From positions 1,909,275 through 1,973,274 of the forward strand of contig JAJEKV010000020.1 in assembly GCA_021234155.1 (NCBI GenBank): a DNA stretch of 64,000 nt, written 5' to 3'. Shown piece after piece: positions 35,706 to 48,095 of this stretch. The stretch's first letter is position 1; each line of letters begins with the position of its first letter. Below the pieces are notes generated by a model. It saw only the letters and a list, made by a program, of their open reading frames with translations. It had not been told where the DNA came from and did no database searches. Made by a program: the position numbers and the translations under genes. The DNA is from Isoetes taiwanensis. Taxonomy: Eukaryota; Streptophyta; Lycopodiopsida; Isoetales; Isoetaceae.

Positions 35706-36865
35706 ATGGCACCAAGAAAGACTGGCCGAGCCTCACGAAAGCAACCCGAGGTAACAGTCAACCAGATCTAGTAGGGGTAAGCATGAAAGTGGCTACCAGT
35801 TCCACAGCAAATGTTACAAATGTTTCTGCTTTTCCTTTTCCTCCACAAGCTCCTTACCAATTTGAGCTCACTATACCTGTTTCTTCCCCTTGTTATGATT
35901 CTTCCATGAATGCTAACCATTTCTTGAAGAATTTTGAAGAATATTATGAGGAGCATGGAAAGAAGAAAGGTACCAGGTTTGCTGAGTTTATCAAATGCAT
36001 GAAAGGTGATGAGGCCAGATCCCCGTTGGATTTCGAACCGGTCGATAGGTACTAAGTGGGATGAATTGGAACAAAGGTTTCATCAAGGTTTGGTAAGACT
36101 ACTTCACCCCGGGACCTTGTTTTTGAGCTCAATTCCTTTTCTATTAAATCTGGTGAAAGTGTGAAACAAGATGTGGAAAGATTTAACTCTTATTTGCTTT
36201 GGTGTATAATAGGAACCATGTTTCCCACCCAACTTTGCATCCGGTTGCTTCCTTTATCGAGGTCCGATGTCCAGGGCCTAAGATTTATAGAAAGTTATTA
36301 AAACTTCAAAAGTTTGGTGAGCTAGATTCAATCCATAAGACATTTGTAAAGGCTGTAGATTTAGTAGAAATGCTAAGCTATCTCACCTCGATGATGAAAT
36401 CGAGATCCATTCTACCCTCCTCATCATCATGATAATCGAGCACGAGTCACACTATGCTAATGCCGCCCCGTATGCGATTCGGAAGGAAAAGAAGAAGCCA
36501 AAAGTCAAGAGCTAGACCCTCAGGTTTCAGAAATGAAATCTGAGATAAGTAAGGTATCTGAAGCTCTCTTAGAAGTTACCAAACAACTCATGGAGTTAAA
36601 AAATAGTAATAATGCTCCTTCTTCTAGCTCTGCCATACCTGAATGCACAAACTGTGGTAAACCCTATCATAGGGCTGAAAATTGCTTTGCAAGATCTTGT
36701 CCTAAATGCCACAAAAGGGGCCATTTTGGTAGAGAATGTCCTGTTTGTTCTTTTTGCAAAGAGATAGGTCATGAAGAGAAGTTCTGCAGTGTCAAGAATT
36801 ACCTTGCAAAGCAAGAAAAAGGTAAACAGGTGTCCAATATTAGTTTTATTGAGACTTGTGCGTAA
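35706..36865 (+). pseudogene. E3 Gag with three zinc knuckles
   Basis: It begins at ATG 35706 with a basic N-terminus (MAPRKTGRASRKQPE). Broken frames follow, including FLKNFEEYYEEHGKKKGTRF (about 35920-35980) and a gag-like stretch to about 36430. The 3' part (36533-36865) has three consecutive CCHC knuckles: CTNCGKPYHRAENC, CPKCHKRGHFGREC and CSFCKEIGHEEKFC. At least three frame interruptions are visible. Confidence 0.8.
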
Positions 36866-37171
36866 GAACAAGAAGAACAAGATGTTATGGTTGTGCAAAC
36901 ACGTGCTAGGCTCCATTCGTGTACATCTGCAAGTTTCGTCCCCACCAAGTGTAGCTCCTAAGGTAACATTTCAGCCAAATCCTCGGGATGTAGCTCCTCC
37001 CCTGCTCAAAGGTATAAAATGTAAAAGATTCCGAGCTTGATGAATTTGAATTGCTTATGAAAAACTCCAAGGTTACTTGTAGACTTACTAACTTTATTAA
37101 GGATTGCACCATCATACAGGGGAAAAGCTCATCAAGAATACCCAAAATGTCGAAGAAATTGCTGCGTAAAC

Positions 37172-37540
37172 TTGCAACAACATTTCTCAGAGCCTTACCC
37201 GAAAGCACATAATCAAGATCCGGGTGCTTTTATTTGTAGTGCTACTATAGGTACCTCCCATTTAGATAAGGTTTTGTTGGATGGAGGTTCCTCCCTAAAT
37301 GTCATGCCTTATCATGTTATGAAGACACTGAATCTCAAAGTAGAAGACAACACTTCTATTGTTCTAAAATCCTTTTCCAATGCTAAGGTAGTACCAAAGG
37401 GAGTGGTGAGAAATGTGTCTGCATTATCTGGGGGGAATCATTGTCTTAGCTACATTTGTGGTTGTTGACTTTGAGAATATTAATCATGCTAACATTTATG
37501 ATTTATTATTGGGAAGAAGGTGGATGAAAACAAAGAGATG
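37172..37540 (+). pseudogene. E3 aspartic protease
   Basis: The retropepsin-like motif KVLLDGGSSLNVMPYHVMKTL (about 37270-37330; DGGS as active-site loop) is followed by VVPKGVVRNVSAL. After a frameshift, the usual FVVVDF...YDLLLGR-type end appears at about 37460-37520. Confidence 0.8.
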
Positions 37541-37739
37541 CTAGGCCTATATGGTCCGAAGGTATTTGCACTATTTCAAATGGAGCAACTTCCATTAAAC
37601 CGTAAACCAAACTGACCCTACTCGCTAACATTAGATTCATAGATGTGGATATTTTGCGTGAAGAAGAGTTAGGAGTTTACGGTTTAGGTCTAGATGTTGA
37701 TATAAATGCGTAAGTTATCAACTTTGCTCATGTAGAGTT

Positions 37740-38190
37740 CCCCGATCCAAAAGAAAACAAGGCCTACCTTTGGTTTGATGGAGGTATGTCTAAGAAATTA
37801 GGGATTGCTTCTTCCTCACGCTATTCTCAAGGGATGCATCTTTAAGTCGATGACTAAGATAGGGAGAATTCATCCTAATATTTCTTCTAATGCAGCAGAA
37901 TATAGGGCCCTCATTGCAGGCCTACAGAAAGCAAGGTTCATGAATATCTCCCATATTGTTATCTATGGAGACTCACAACTTGTTTGCAAAACAGATTTTG
38001 GGAGAATACCAAACAAAACATCAAGATATGGAGGATCTGAACACACAAGCTCGAGAATTGCTAACTTTTTTTTGATCATTGGGAAATTTATCATATTCCA
38101 AGGTCTAAAAACTTTGAGGCTGATTCTTTGTGCAGAAAACACTCTTAGAGCATCTCTCTCGAGGGAGCTATCAAGGAAGATGTCCTAGAT
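37740..38190 (+). pseudogene. E3 extra RNase H (archaeal-type), upstream of RT
   Basis: In shifting frames the region shows all four RNase H catalytic positions: WFDGGMSKKLGIA (about 37770), NAAEYRALIAGLQKA (about 37893), HIVIYGDSQLV (about 37955) and HIPRSKNFEADSL (about 38085-38130). This is the additional RNase H type known from Tat/Ogre elements. Here it lies between the protease and the reverse transcriptase, whereas in the arrangement I know it follows the first RNase H. Confidence 0.75.
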
Positions 38191-39400
38191 GAAGATGAAC
38201 TCTCTCGGTTTCATCCTATCTTGACCATCAACCTAGCACAAGAGGAATCACACAAAGAACTTGAAGTACACAAAGGAGGTATGTCCAGGACTTTGCAAAT
38301 GGGAGATCTATATGATGAAGATTGCAAAGGTAAAATGATTAAGTACTTTGAAGATTGGGTGGATGTTTTTGCATGGGAATATTCAGAATTGAAAGGGGTT
38401 GATAGGAGCATTTGTGAGTTTGAGATAAAAGTTCGTGAAGATACTAAACCCGTCATGCGAGAGGTTGAGAAGAATTAATTCCTCACTTTTAGATCTTATC
38501 AAGCGGAATTATTCAAAATGCAGGGTCAGTTTGATAGTTGACATTGTGAACCCTTCTTGGGTTTCTTGTATTGTTCCAGTTCTAAAAAAAGAATGGTTCT
38601 CTAAGAATATGTGTGGATTATAGAGATCTAAATAAAGCTACTCACAAAGATTGTTACCCTTTGCCTTTTTGGAAGAAATACTTTATGCAAGTTGGTCGGC
38701 AAGTCTATGTACTCATTTTTGGATGGTTTCTCTGGTTTTAATCAGATTAGCATCAAAATGGAAGATCACCAAAGACATCCTTCATTACTCCATGGGGAAC
38801 TTATGCAATGAAAAGGATGCCTTTTGGCTTAATGAATGCTCCTGCTACATTTCGTAGAGAGCTATGGATCTTGCTTTTGCAAACATGACTCCCCGAAAGC
38901 AATTCGAGTTTTATCTTGATGATTTATGCTTAGGTACTGGTACAAGTGATCATATTTCGAGCTAACAAGGATATTTATATTGTGCGCACAACCGAGTTAA
39001 TCTAAACCCAAAGAAGTGCATCTTTTTGGCATCCAAAGGCCAGCTCTTAGGCCATGAGGTTTTACGCTAAAAGGCCTTCAAGTAGTGAAGAGAAGATCAT
39101 AGCTTTAAAAAGCTTCAAACACCCGGACAATTAAAGAAGTCAAGGGATTTATGGGAATGACCTCTTTCTTAAGAGTGTATGTGCCTAATTTCTCTCACCT
39201 TATTAGTCCTATCTCTAAGTTGACTAGAGTAGGCCAAGTTAGTAAAAGAGAAAGTAAATATAGGCCTGTTTGTTTGGACTGATGAGTGTGAAAAAGCTTT
39301 TTGTAGATCATAGAGGCTATTTGCCATTCTACACTTTTAAAAACTCCAGACCTTTCATTACCATTTAAAGTTTACATAACTATCACTAAAAAGGCTCTTT
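38191..39400 (+). pseudogene. E3 reverse transcriptase
   Basis: The start is clear: YFEDWVDVFAWEYSELKGVD with KPVMREVEK (about 38345-38470). Fragmentary RT blocks follow, including KRMPFGLMNAPATF across frames at about 38808-38850 and a DDLCLGT box near 38920. The next blocks (LNPKKCIF, then the EVKGFMGM-type connection) are visible in alternating frames to about 39260. Many frameshifts. Confidence 0.8.
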
Positions 39401-39850
39401 GGAGTTGCCATTTTGCGGGATAGACACCCTATTGCTTTTGCAAGCAAACAATGGTCTCAAACTGAAGAGAAGTATGCTAAGATAGAAAGGAGTGCTTTGC
39501 TCTCTCATCTTTTTGATCGAGAGACAGGGGTCATCTTTTACAAAAATCCCAAGCCACTATCTACATGCAAACAGAAACCCATGCCCTTTTTGTATGGTAA
39601 GAAATTAGAAAAACCTAAACTTCATAGGTGGGCTTGTAGGCTTCAATCTTATGATTTAAAGGTAAAGGTTATTCATGTATTGAACAACCCGAGTTTATAC
39701 TTGCCTCACGCCTACTTTGAACATGAGGAGTTGATACAAGAAGAAGAAATGACTAACCTTGTTGTAAATGAACAGACTTGTCAACTATACCAGCTCAAGG
39801 TTGGCAACAACCTATTAGGAGGTTCCTTCAATGTCGGGAGATACCTTCCG
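39401..39850 (+). pseudogene. E3 RNase H and connection region
   Basis: One frame reads PIAFASKQWSQTEEKYAKIE, then KLHRWACRLQSYDLKVKVIH and a degraded LPHAYF where an AD-LSR motif would be. This is the classic Ty3/gypsy RNase H next to RT. Confidence 0.8.
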
Positions 39851-39879
39851 AATTTTCAAAAGCCAAGCTTACAAGTTTA

Positions 39880-41098
39880 AGTTAAAATGTTTGACTTACT
39901 CCTTGGTTGGTGACATCTTGTGCAAGGTAAATAGGGATGGTGTACTCTTAAGATGTGTTGATGAAGATGAAGCTGCCTGGTACTTGCTAAAAATCACAAA
40001 GGTGTTTGTGGTGGTCATTTTGCAGCGTGATACACAACCGCCAAGAAAATATTGAGGTCTCAGTTATTTCGGCCTCATTTATTTAAAGATTGTTATGATA
40101 TTATAAAGACTTGTCATCAATGCCAGATCTTTGGCAAAAGAATCTTGCATCCTGCTCCTCTTACAGGAATTGTCTCCCCTGGTCCATTTCAAGTTTGGGG
40201 ATTGGACTATGTTGGCCCTATCAATCCCCCATCCTCCCAAAGATGAATACATTGTTGTGGCTACAGATCTGTTCACTAAGTGGTCGAGCAAAGACCCTTG
40301 AGGAAAGCAAATGCCCATACTACAGCTAGATTTTTGCATGAGAATATTTGCTCTAGGTTTGGCATTCCCTTTAAAATTTTGACTGATAGAGGCTCTACTT
40401 TTATTAATGAGGTGATTAATTTTCTTGTTTCAAGCCTCAAGATCAAGCATGTGAAAAGCTCAGCCTATTATCCTCAAGGTAATGGCCAAGCTGAGTCTAC
40501 TAACAAAGTGCTTAAGGGTATTTTGCAGAAAACTGTTTGCCAAAACCAAAGGGATTGGCATTTGAAATTATATGATGCTCTTTGGGCTCATAGAATTACT
40601 TCTAAAGCAGCTACTAATGCTTCACCTTTCAGTTTGGTATATGGAGTAGAGGCTGTCATTCCAGTCGAGTTAGAGATACCTTCTTTAAGGATGGCACTCA
40701 AGCTTGAGTTGGAATTTTCTGAAGCCTTGAAGCACAGGTATGAAGTTCTGTTAAAATTAGATGAAGAAAGGTTTGTTGCAGAGAATTACAACTTGCTGAA
40801 GAAGGCTAAGAGTGCAGCAGCTTTCAAGGCTACTCACAAATTACAAGACAAGTTTGCACCTATGGAATTAGTTTTAAAGTGGAATGCTACAGATGAAGGA
40901 AAGCTTTCAAAGTTTGAAAATCCCTGGGAAGGTCCCTATCAGATTTTAGGAGATGCTGGCTGCTCATCTTATAGGTTGGCTGATCTTGGTACAGGATTAG
41001 AGCTGCCAAATCCCATTAATATTCAACACCTTAAAAGATATTGGCCTCAAAGATGCCCGCTTGAGCCTCTTCACTTCTCAGATAAGCATTTGATCTAG
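39880..41098 (+). pseudogene. E3 integrase
   Basis: The zinc-binding part (CHQCQIFGKRI) is at about 40110. The catalytic core has D in WGLDYVGPI (about 40200), D in ILTDRGSTFINE (about 40375) and E in GNGQAESTNKVLKG (about 40490). The C-terminal part (40280-41098 open) reads KFENPWEGPYQI and NIQHLKRYWP, with no chromodomain. Frameshifts near 40050 and 40245 separate the parts. Confidence 0.85.
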
Positions 41099-41674
41099 CT
41101 TAGAATAGGTTAGTTTATAATTTCAAAGTTGAGGTTTTAATATTTCTTTTGATTAGCATATTTCCTTTGAGGTTTAATAGTTTGTTTCTTTTAGGCTGCA
41201 GGGATGTGTCCACAGGAGATAAGACTTTGATTATTACCTACTAATGAGTTCTATGTTGTCATGACAGGACCATTTGTTAAAACATTTCATCCGTCTTCTA
41301 AACTGGCCTATTCTTCATAAGACCTTGCTTCTCCATTGGAGTTTTAGAGTGCTATCCATATATAAGTTTCCACATCTTGCTTGGCACTCATGCTAACCTT
41401 GATTTACTGTCATATGCAAGTTCATTCTTTTCTCCTCCATTTTCATCTGCCTATAAGTTGCCTTACATCCCATTTCAGCCTTCTATCCTTTTATTTTCAT
41501 TCCCTACAATGCTCTGCACCACATTTCCACCACAGCAGAGTTCATCTCACACTCATACCACTCACTTTCATTATTCTACATCATTCTGTCACCTGCACCA
41601 GTATTTGAAGATCCTCAGTCTAAATTTACATCTGTTAGGCTGAGGGGACCAGCCTATTCTTTCCTTTGAGGAGA
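41099..41674 (+). other. E3 3' untranslated region and polypurine tract
   Basis: No gene is evident. Purine-rich stretches GGCTGAGGGGACC (about 41638) and TTTGAGGAGA (41665-41674) precede the 3' LTR; the latter abuts it and is the likely plus-strand primer. Confidence 0.6.
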
Positions 41675-43992
41675 TGTTGCCCATTTCTGGCAACATGGAC
41701 CAGCATCTATGTATCAAAACCTTTGTTTCATCTATATTTCCTCTAAGGAAAAGTTTCAGGCTATTGTAATCCCATTAGAGTTTGGAAGACATTTGACCAA
41801 GTTTGGAAGACATTGGGGATCTCCTTTTATAGCCTAATCTTTCCCTTGAGGTAAAACACCTTCTAGACACATTCCCATTTGTTTAACATTTTCCTTTGAT
41901 TTGAAGATCAGGCAAAGGCTATAGCAAGTTTATCAAGGAAGCACAAGATTTTTTACCAAAGCTCAACCTTATGAAGATTGCTTGAGTTGCATTAGTAGTT
42001 TGAAGTCACACACATGAGGATGCCATCTTGGAAGTGAAATGTGCTCTTATTCTAGCCTTGAAGTTTGGAAGACCCTTATAGAAGTTTGGAAGACCCTTAG
42101 GCTTTGAGCAAACGTATTTTCACTATGAGGTATGATTTGAGCATTAGAGACAATCTGAGATGAAATCAAGTGCTACAGAGGTACCCATCTTGTCTTCATT
42201 CCATATCCACCTTTTTATGTCCTATGAACCTTTTATAACCTTTCTTTCACCCTTTTTTCCACTTTTGAGACCTTTTCCCATCTTTTTCCCATGACTTTTT
42301 CACCATCCCTATGTTGCAATATTCATTGACCATGGGTCAAAATGGACAAAAATTCAAATGTTTCAGTTTGACTTGAAAACCTTCTAGATGTAAAGCTTGG
42401 CAAAAAAGAGATAACTTGGCCTTTTTAAATTTGAAAAAAACCCTTGGGAAGGCCTTCAAAATTGGATTCTTGGGATGCGTGCCAAAAAAATAAAAAAACC
42501 TATTCTAGCCTATCTACCCTATGTATTTCCACCTCACCCCCCCATTTCCATCTCATTTCCACGTGGCAGCAGGGCGTGGGGGCCAGACACGGGCTGGGTG
42601 TCCCCTCTGCGTGGCACGCACAGTTAATAGTTGAGTCAGCACTTTTCCTTATATACCTGAGCCTCCAGAACCACTCCGGCCTGTGGGATATATCATCCTT
42701 AAGAATTTTCGATGAACCCTAAGAAATAGGGGAACCTGCTAAATCCGGCCAATTCGTGCCATAATTTGATTGAATCCCGCCAATTTTCTCCCGAAATCAG
42801 CTCCTGAACCTTTTCCGAGACCTCGGTGATCCTCTGTGGCACTTGATTTGATAGAAATTGCTCAATTTGGGCCTTAAATCACTCGGCCGAGCTAGTTTTG
42901 TGAAAAAAACAGTTCTTAAACCAGCATTCCAGATCAAATCGGGACGCCCCTCAGAGATATACCTCTGTGATTTTGGCGCACTGAATATTTTGATATCATT
43001 TTGCTCTGCTCTGCTCAGATTCCAGCTCTACTTCGTTCGAGATTGAAGTCCCGGTTCGTTGTGACCTGTTCAGCATCGAAGCACCTCGATTGCAAACTTA
43101 AATAATCATTCCATATTACTTCATTGGTATTTTTGAAGCCCTCGAAAGACTCATACAGTCTTGAAATTGCTCTCAAGCATTATTACTCAAGCATTATTAT
43201 TTTCGAAACTTTGGTAATACCCTGTTGACATTATCAACTTTCTGTACCACATTGCTATAATGCATAGTCTTTGCCTGAAAAATCGTTTTCATCATTGTAC
43301 ATCCATTTTTTGTAATTCTGCATTGCTCTTTTAAAAAAGCAAAAAACCAAAAACAAGACCAAAAACACTTACTCAGAGATTATATCTTCTTCAGATAGTT
43401 GTATTTCATCCTTATAGGAATCCTAGAAACCTATACATTCGGAGAAAACATATAAAAAGATTTCTTTTCATAATCATTCTGAGTTTGTTCTTTTCTTGAG
43501 GTTTTGTTTACTTTTACGGAAAACTAAAACATCCTTTTGCTATTCAAACCTTTTGCACGTGATCTAGAGGCTATTTTGAAGTTGTCTGCACAGATCCCAA
43601 CCCAAAATTTCCCATCAAACTCCATCTGCAAAATTTGGCTCTCTGTTTTGGCACTGGCCAACTTTTTGACCTGCCTTTGACCTCGCTTTTCTTGACCCTC
43701 CCTTATTCAAATCAAGTCAAATCTTCTCCACCATTTTCCTCTGCTTGTTGACCACTTATAACACCAATCAGATCTTCAAAATCTCTCAAGGTGTGTCTGC
43801 AAGTTCAGTTTTTGCTCTGACAGTTTTTTCAGTTTCAAGGACTCTAGTGATTTTGAAAAAACTAGCACTTCAAAAATGAATTTTCTGGTTTCATATGACA
43901 AGGATTGATCACCCTAAGTGATCTGGAGGTTCTAACCATTCTGTTTAAGATTCCTTTGAGGTTAGGCTAAAATTCCAGGTTTTAGGCTAACA
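41675..43992 (+). repeat. E3 3' LTR
   Basis: Second copy of the E3 LTR, ending GGCTAACA before the GTTAG duplication. It contains about 100 bp at 43253-43350 not present in the 5' copy. Confidence 0.93.
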
Positions 43993-43997
43993 GTTAG

Positions 43998-45220
43998 CCA
44001 CAAGTCCTCAAGGATGAACACTACACACTTCTGACGCGTATACATTTTGATGACAATGAAAAATTATCTGATATTACGTCTAATGATATGCTTTTGAATT
44101 CATTCTTTTACAATATACATAGAATGTATTTGACTTGCTAAAGAAGAACTTCTAGTTTCTTATTTCTAGAAGTTGTTCGTTAGGATTCTAGCAGGCAAAT
44201 ACTTTCACTTAAGTACATATGTTGCAAGAGCAATTTATGCTCTTCAGAATACTATCATGTTCTTCTTAGATGAGTATTGCTGACAAAAATAAAAAACCAG
44301 GCATGTACTATTGCTGGGATTGTTATGTAGAATCGCGTCATGCAGTGCCCTGATATAAATGCATTGAGCAGCAGCAATCTATTTGTTACAAGAATTTACA
44401 TTCATTTGAGCAGTTGCATAAAATTTCTCCTCTTATTCTCTTAGTTGAATTTGGCTAGAAGGGCAAGAGGCACAATGAGTAATCAGTGATAAAAATTCCA
44501 AGGTAACTTTTGGCCCTTGCCTTGATACCGTTTTCACGCTAACAGGGTAGTGGTTGGCTGCAGGTACGGGATTTTCTTCCCATTGTTCCCGTTGCTTTTG
44601 TAGTTGGATTTGGCTAGAATAATGATGGAGATCTTGCTCACTTTTTTGCTGAAGCTTGTCACTAAGAAGTTCACATTGACAAAGGCATTACATAAACGGG
44701 CCTTGTAGGATATTATCATTTTAGCTTTGCTTTTTAGCAAAATTATGTGACTAGGAAAGATCAAACTTGTAATTAAATACTATTTGCTACATTAGTCTAT
44801 GACAAAATGATGCTTATTGGATAAATGCTTATTGCAAAAGATCTATGATCAATACATGCTGAAATGCTTAAATATTGACGAGATATTAATGATAAGAAAA
44901 GTATTTTTGCTGAAATTTTATGATTCTAGTATTACTTTATGGATGAAAAAATGCTATATTGGCTGAAAGTACAAGAATGAACAAGTAAAAATAGGTAAAG
45001 GGATACTATGCCAGAAATGAGAATGATAATATTGCCAAGGGATTGACCGAGGCAGATGTCTGATCTAGGTTTACTAGTTCAGGCCAGCTTTTTTTTTCTT
45101 TAACTTAAAGATTTTATGACCAATGGCTACAATGGACTATATGTTGGCGATGTGGATCTTTATTATCAAATTAATATAGTAGCGGAATGCGTTGGATTGA
45201 ACGCAACTTTCTCTTTCTTT
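43998..45220. other. AT-rich spacer, no supported gene
   Basis: Open stretches are short and show no family resemblance on either strand. Confidence 0.5.
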
Positions 45221-45916
45221 ATTCTAGAATGGGGCTCGCATGAAACCAACAAAACCGCCTAGGCTTCTCATTCATCTCAGCAGATTTTCTACAATGGTGG
45301 ATAGTGGGTAGTCGCACACATGCAACTACCCATGAAAAATAAAGGGAATATCCAATTATATAATTTGGACCCCATAAAATACAATGCTAATAGATGTTTG
45401 GCTGGTGTACCTGTCGAAAGCTCATCACCGGGATTAAAATACAATGCTAATAGATGTTTGGCTGTACCTTTCGGGTTTTCGAGGAAAAACCCTAGTGATA
45501 AGCCTTCGGCAAGGGGCTTGGACAAACGTAAGGCAGAGAAATCGCTCCCAAAACCCACGAATGGAGAAGTCGAACCGCTCGCCAACCTGTACCTGCACAT
45601 CACCAACACAAAAAAACGTGACAAAACAAACCTCCCAGAATGGAGGGGCTGATCACGCGTGCCACACGACAATAAAACAAAAACCTCTTCAAATAGAGGG
45701 GCTGGTCACGCGTGCCAGGCGACAAATACAATAAACAAAGAAGGGGGGAGGGTGGGTTCAAAGAAAAGAGAATAAGGTAATCGAGAGAGAGAGGAAAGCG
45801 CCCGATGAGACGTTGATGCAGAACCGCGCCTAAAATAGCGAACTCCCAACCAGAGAAGGCATGCGCCGCATGCATGCATGCATGCAAGACATGCATGCTC
45901 GCCCCATTCTAGAATG
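45221..45916. mobile_element. Short inverted-repeat element, copy 1
   Basis: The ends ATTCTAGAATGGGGCTCGCATG (left) and GCTCGCCCCATTCTAGAAT (right) are near-perfect inverted repeats. The interior holds a direct repeat (AAAATACAATGCTAATAGATG at about 45376 and 45436) and GCATGC microrepeats near the right end. No transposase is encoded, so this looks like a MITE. No clear target duplication. Confidence 0.6.
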
Positions 45917-45943
45917 GCGATCCGATGTCTCAGATCGATGGGA

Positions 45944-46295
45944 TTCTAGAATGGGGCTCGCATGAAACCAACAAAACTGCCCGAATACCAAAGGACTTCT
46001 TTAACAAAACTGGGATCGAGAACGAAGGTCACAGGATGAAGGCTAAAGAAGAGTCAAAGCCGAGAAAGGACATGCCACAGCAGGAAAGAAACGCCAAATT
46101 GGCCAAACCAAGCAGGGAGAAGCCCCTCCCCTGCCTGGATTCAAAGAAAAGAGAATAAGGTACTGCTGAGAGAGAAAAGGAAGCGCCGGTGAGACGTTGA
46201 TGCAGAACCACGCCTAAAATAGCGAACTCCCAACCAGAGAAGGCATGCGTCGCATGCATGCATGCAAGACATGCATGCTCGCCCCATTCTAGAAT
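45944..46295. mobile_element. Short inverted-repeat element, copy 2
   Basis: It has the same ends as copy 1 and shares its last ~160 bp (from AAGAAAAGAGAATAAGGTA to the right end), with a shorter interior. A 26-bp sequence CGATCCGATGTCTC.GATCGATGGG follows both copies, so the pair looks like a tandem duplication of a unit rather than two independent insertions. Confidence 0.6.
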
Positions 46296-48095
46296 GGCGA
46301 TCCGATGTCTCGGATCGATGGGATTAAAGTAGTTTTTTTTATGTGACATGTCCCGTAATAACAATTTCTTTAGGGCGGCATCAATGGAGAAGGGAGCTCT
46401 GCCACATGCAATTTGTCTTCATCTTTTGGCATTTAGAGATCATGTTCTTGAGGTGGCTATAGCAAGAACAGTGTCCATGACAGTGTCTGTGAGTGTTGAG
46501 CACTTTGATGATGCTCAACTTTGCATAAGTAGATGTTCAATTCTTCGTATTTTGTCATGAGATGTTTTAGCAGGCTTGCCTTTCTAAGGTAGAAACTTTG
46601 CTTGCTGCAATTGTAGTCTATCCACCTAGACAGCCACCCAGGCCATATTAATTCCATGCCGTTGGATCTATATAATTTTGCATCAAAGGCTAAGAAAAAT
46701 AAAAAAAAAATTCCAAGAAATCTCTTTGCCTTCTTTGACCACACACTTTTTGTTGTACTTCCCTTCCAAATTATTTTTCATTTCATCTGAGAACCAAAGT
46801 TTCTCCCTCTTCCTCTCTTTCCATTCTCAAAGAATTCTCAAAAAGGAAACTTGTTTTCTATTTTGGTAGAGAGAGACAGGAGCATTGTCTTAGAGCTGAA
46901 ATTTTATGAGTTTGCACAATTGCTTTTCCACCAGAATCAATTGGGTTTTTGAACATCATTTTGCACTTTATAATTTTGAGGAGTAGTTGTTTCATATTTT
47001 TAAGATAGATAGATATTGTTTTGAGAAGCTGTTGTTGTACTTTGTTGCATGCATAGGATGATTGTGCAAAGGATTTACAGTTCTTATTGAAAGTTACTAG
47101 AAGAAGTACAGATGTGCCTTCCTTATGCTTTGATGCCATACATGCTCCATGTTTCAGGTAAATACATTGTTTCGATTAGAATCACAACGGTTTTTGCTTA
47201 TTCAAGTTTCTGCTTGCTGCCGATTGTTAGGTCAAGCAGGAAAAAAATTTCCAGTAACAGGTGGGTTTGTGCCATTTGCAATGTGAAGCTTTTTTTGCTT
47301 ATCTCTTGCTCTATGTCTTGATAATTTACCTATCTGCCCCTCCCACCCTTTGCCCTAAGCTTGCCATGCTGCTAGTTTTTTTTTTAAATATGAATAAGGA
47401 GATGGCTAATGTACTTGAGTTGTTTTTTTTGCCTGCTACTACAAAAGTAGGATAAAAATGGCAAAGAAGAGGAGAACATTATGCTCCATCTTTTCTGTTC
47501 CATTGATATCTTATTTTTGTACTAGTCACATAATATTCATATACAATATGATTTAGGCAGGTTTTTAACCTTTGTGTGGATTTCATTTTTGAATCATAGC
47601 GTATTCGAAATTTCATGTCTTTTTATACCAATTGTATTTTGAATATAGGGTTCCCAACATAGGGTCTAGATTTGATGATTATGATCATCTTGTAGGATAT
47701 CCCTTTAGAGCAAGTGGTCGAGATATATGCATACATCGTGTAAATTCAGTGCCCATTAATGGTGGGTAATTTTCTAGGAACACAATAGATGCAAATATCT
47801 ACTCTCTTGTTTTATACTTGTGAAGCATCTAAGTCATTTTCATCTTGCAATATTTCGTCCATTACGTGTATTATAGGATGACAATATAGAGCAACTCTAT
47901 GTGATGATAAGTTGCATATGGCCAATCTCAAAGATGAGGGCAATGGTTTCTGGAGTCCCCATTATTATAGACTAATGTTGGTCATACTTGAACCTGACTT
48001 AATTGTGGCGGGTTTAAGGTCCTAGCCAAGCCCATGCCCCGAAGGGCTAAATATCTACTTTTGTTCATCAATATAAAAGGCTACCTATGAAATGA
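46296..48095. other. Spacer, no supported gene
   Basis: AT-rich; only short open stretches without recognisable motifs. Confidence 0.45.

Larger units (their letters stand above)
33452..43992 (+). mobile_element. E3: Tat-like Ty3/gypsy LTR retrotransposon
   Basis: LTRs at 33452-35662 and 41675-43992 are near-identical, with target duplication GTTAG at 33447-33451 and 43993-43997. The 3' LTR carries about 100 bp (around 43253-43350) missing from the 5' LTR. Interior order: Gag with three zinc knuckles, protease, an extra RNase H of the archaeal/plant type, reverse transcriptase, RNase H, integrase. All coding parts have frameshifts or stops, so this copy is dead. Confidence 0.92.

Noticed and set aside
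35706-35770. Basic start of E3 Gag (MAPRKTGRASRKQPE) resembling an H3 tail
   Set aside because: Only general Lys/Arg richness and short RKQ-like matches; no ordered alignment with ARTKQTARKS, and basic N-termini are common in Gag proteins.
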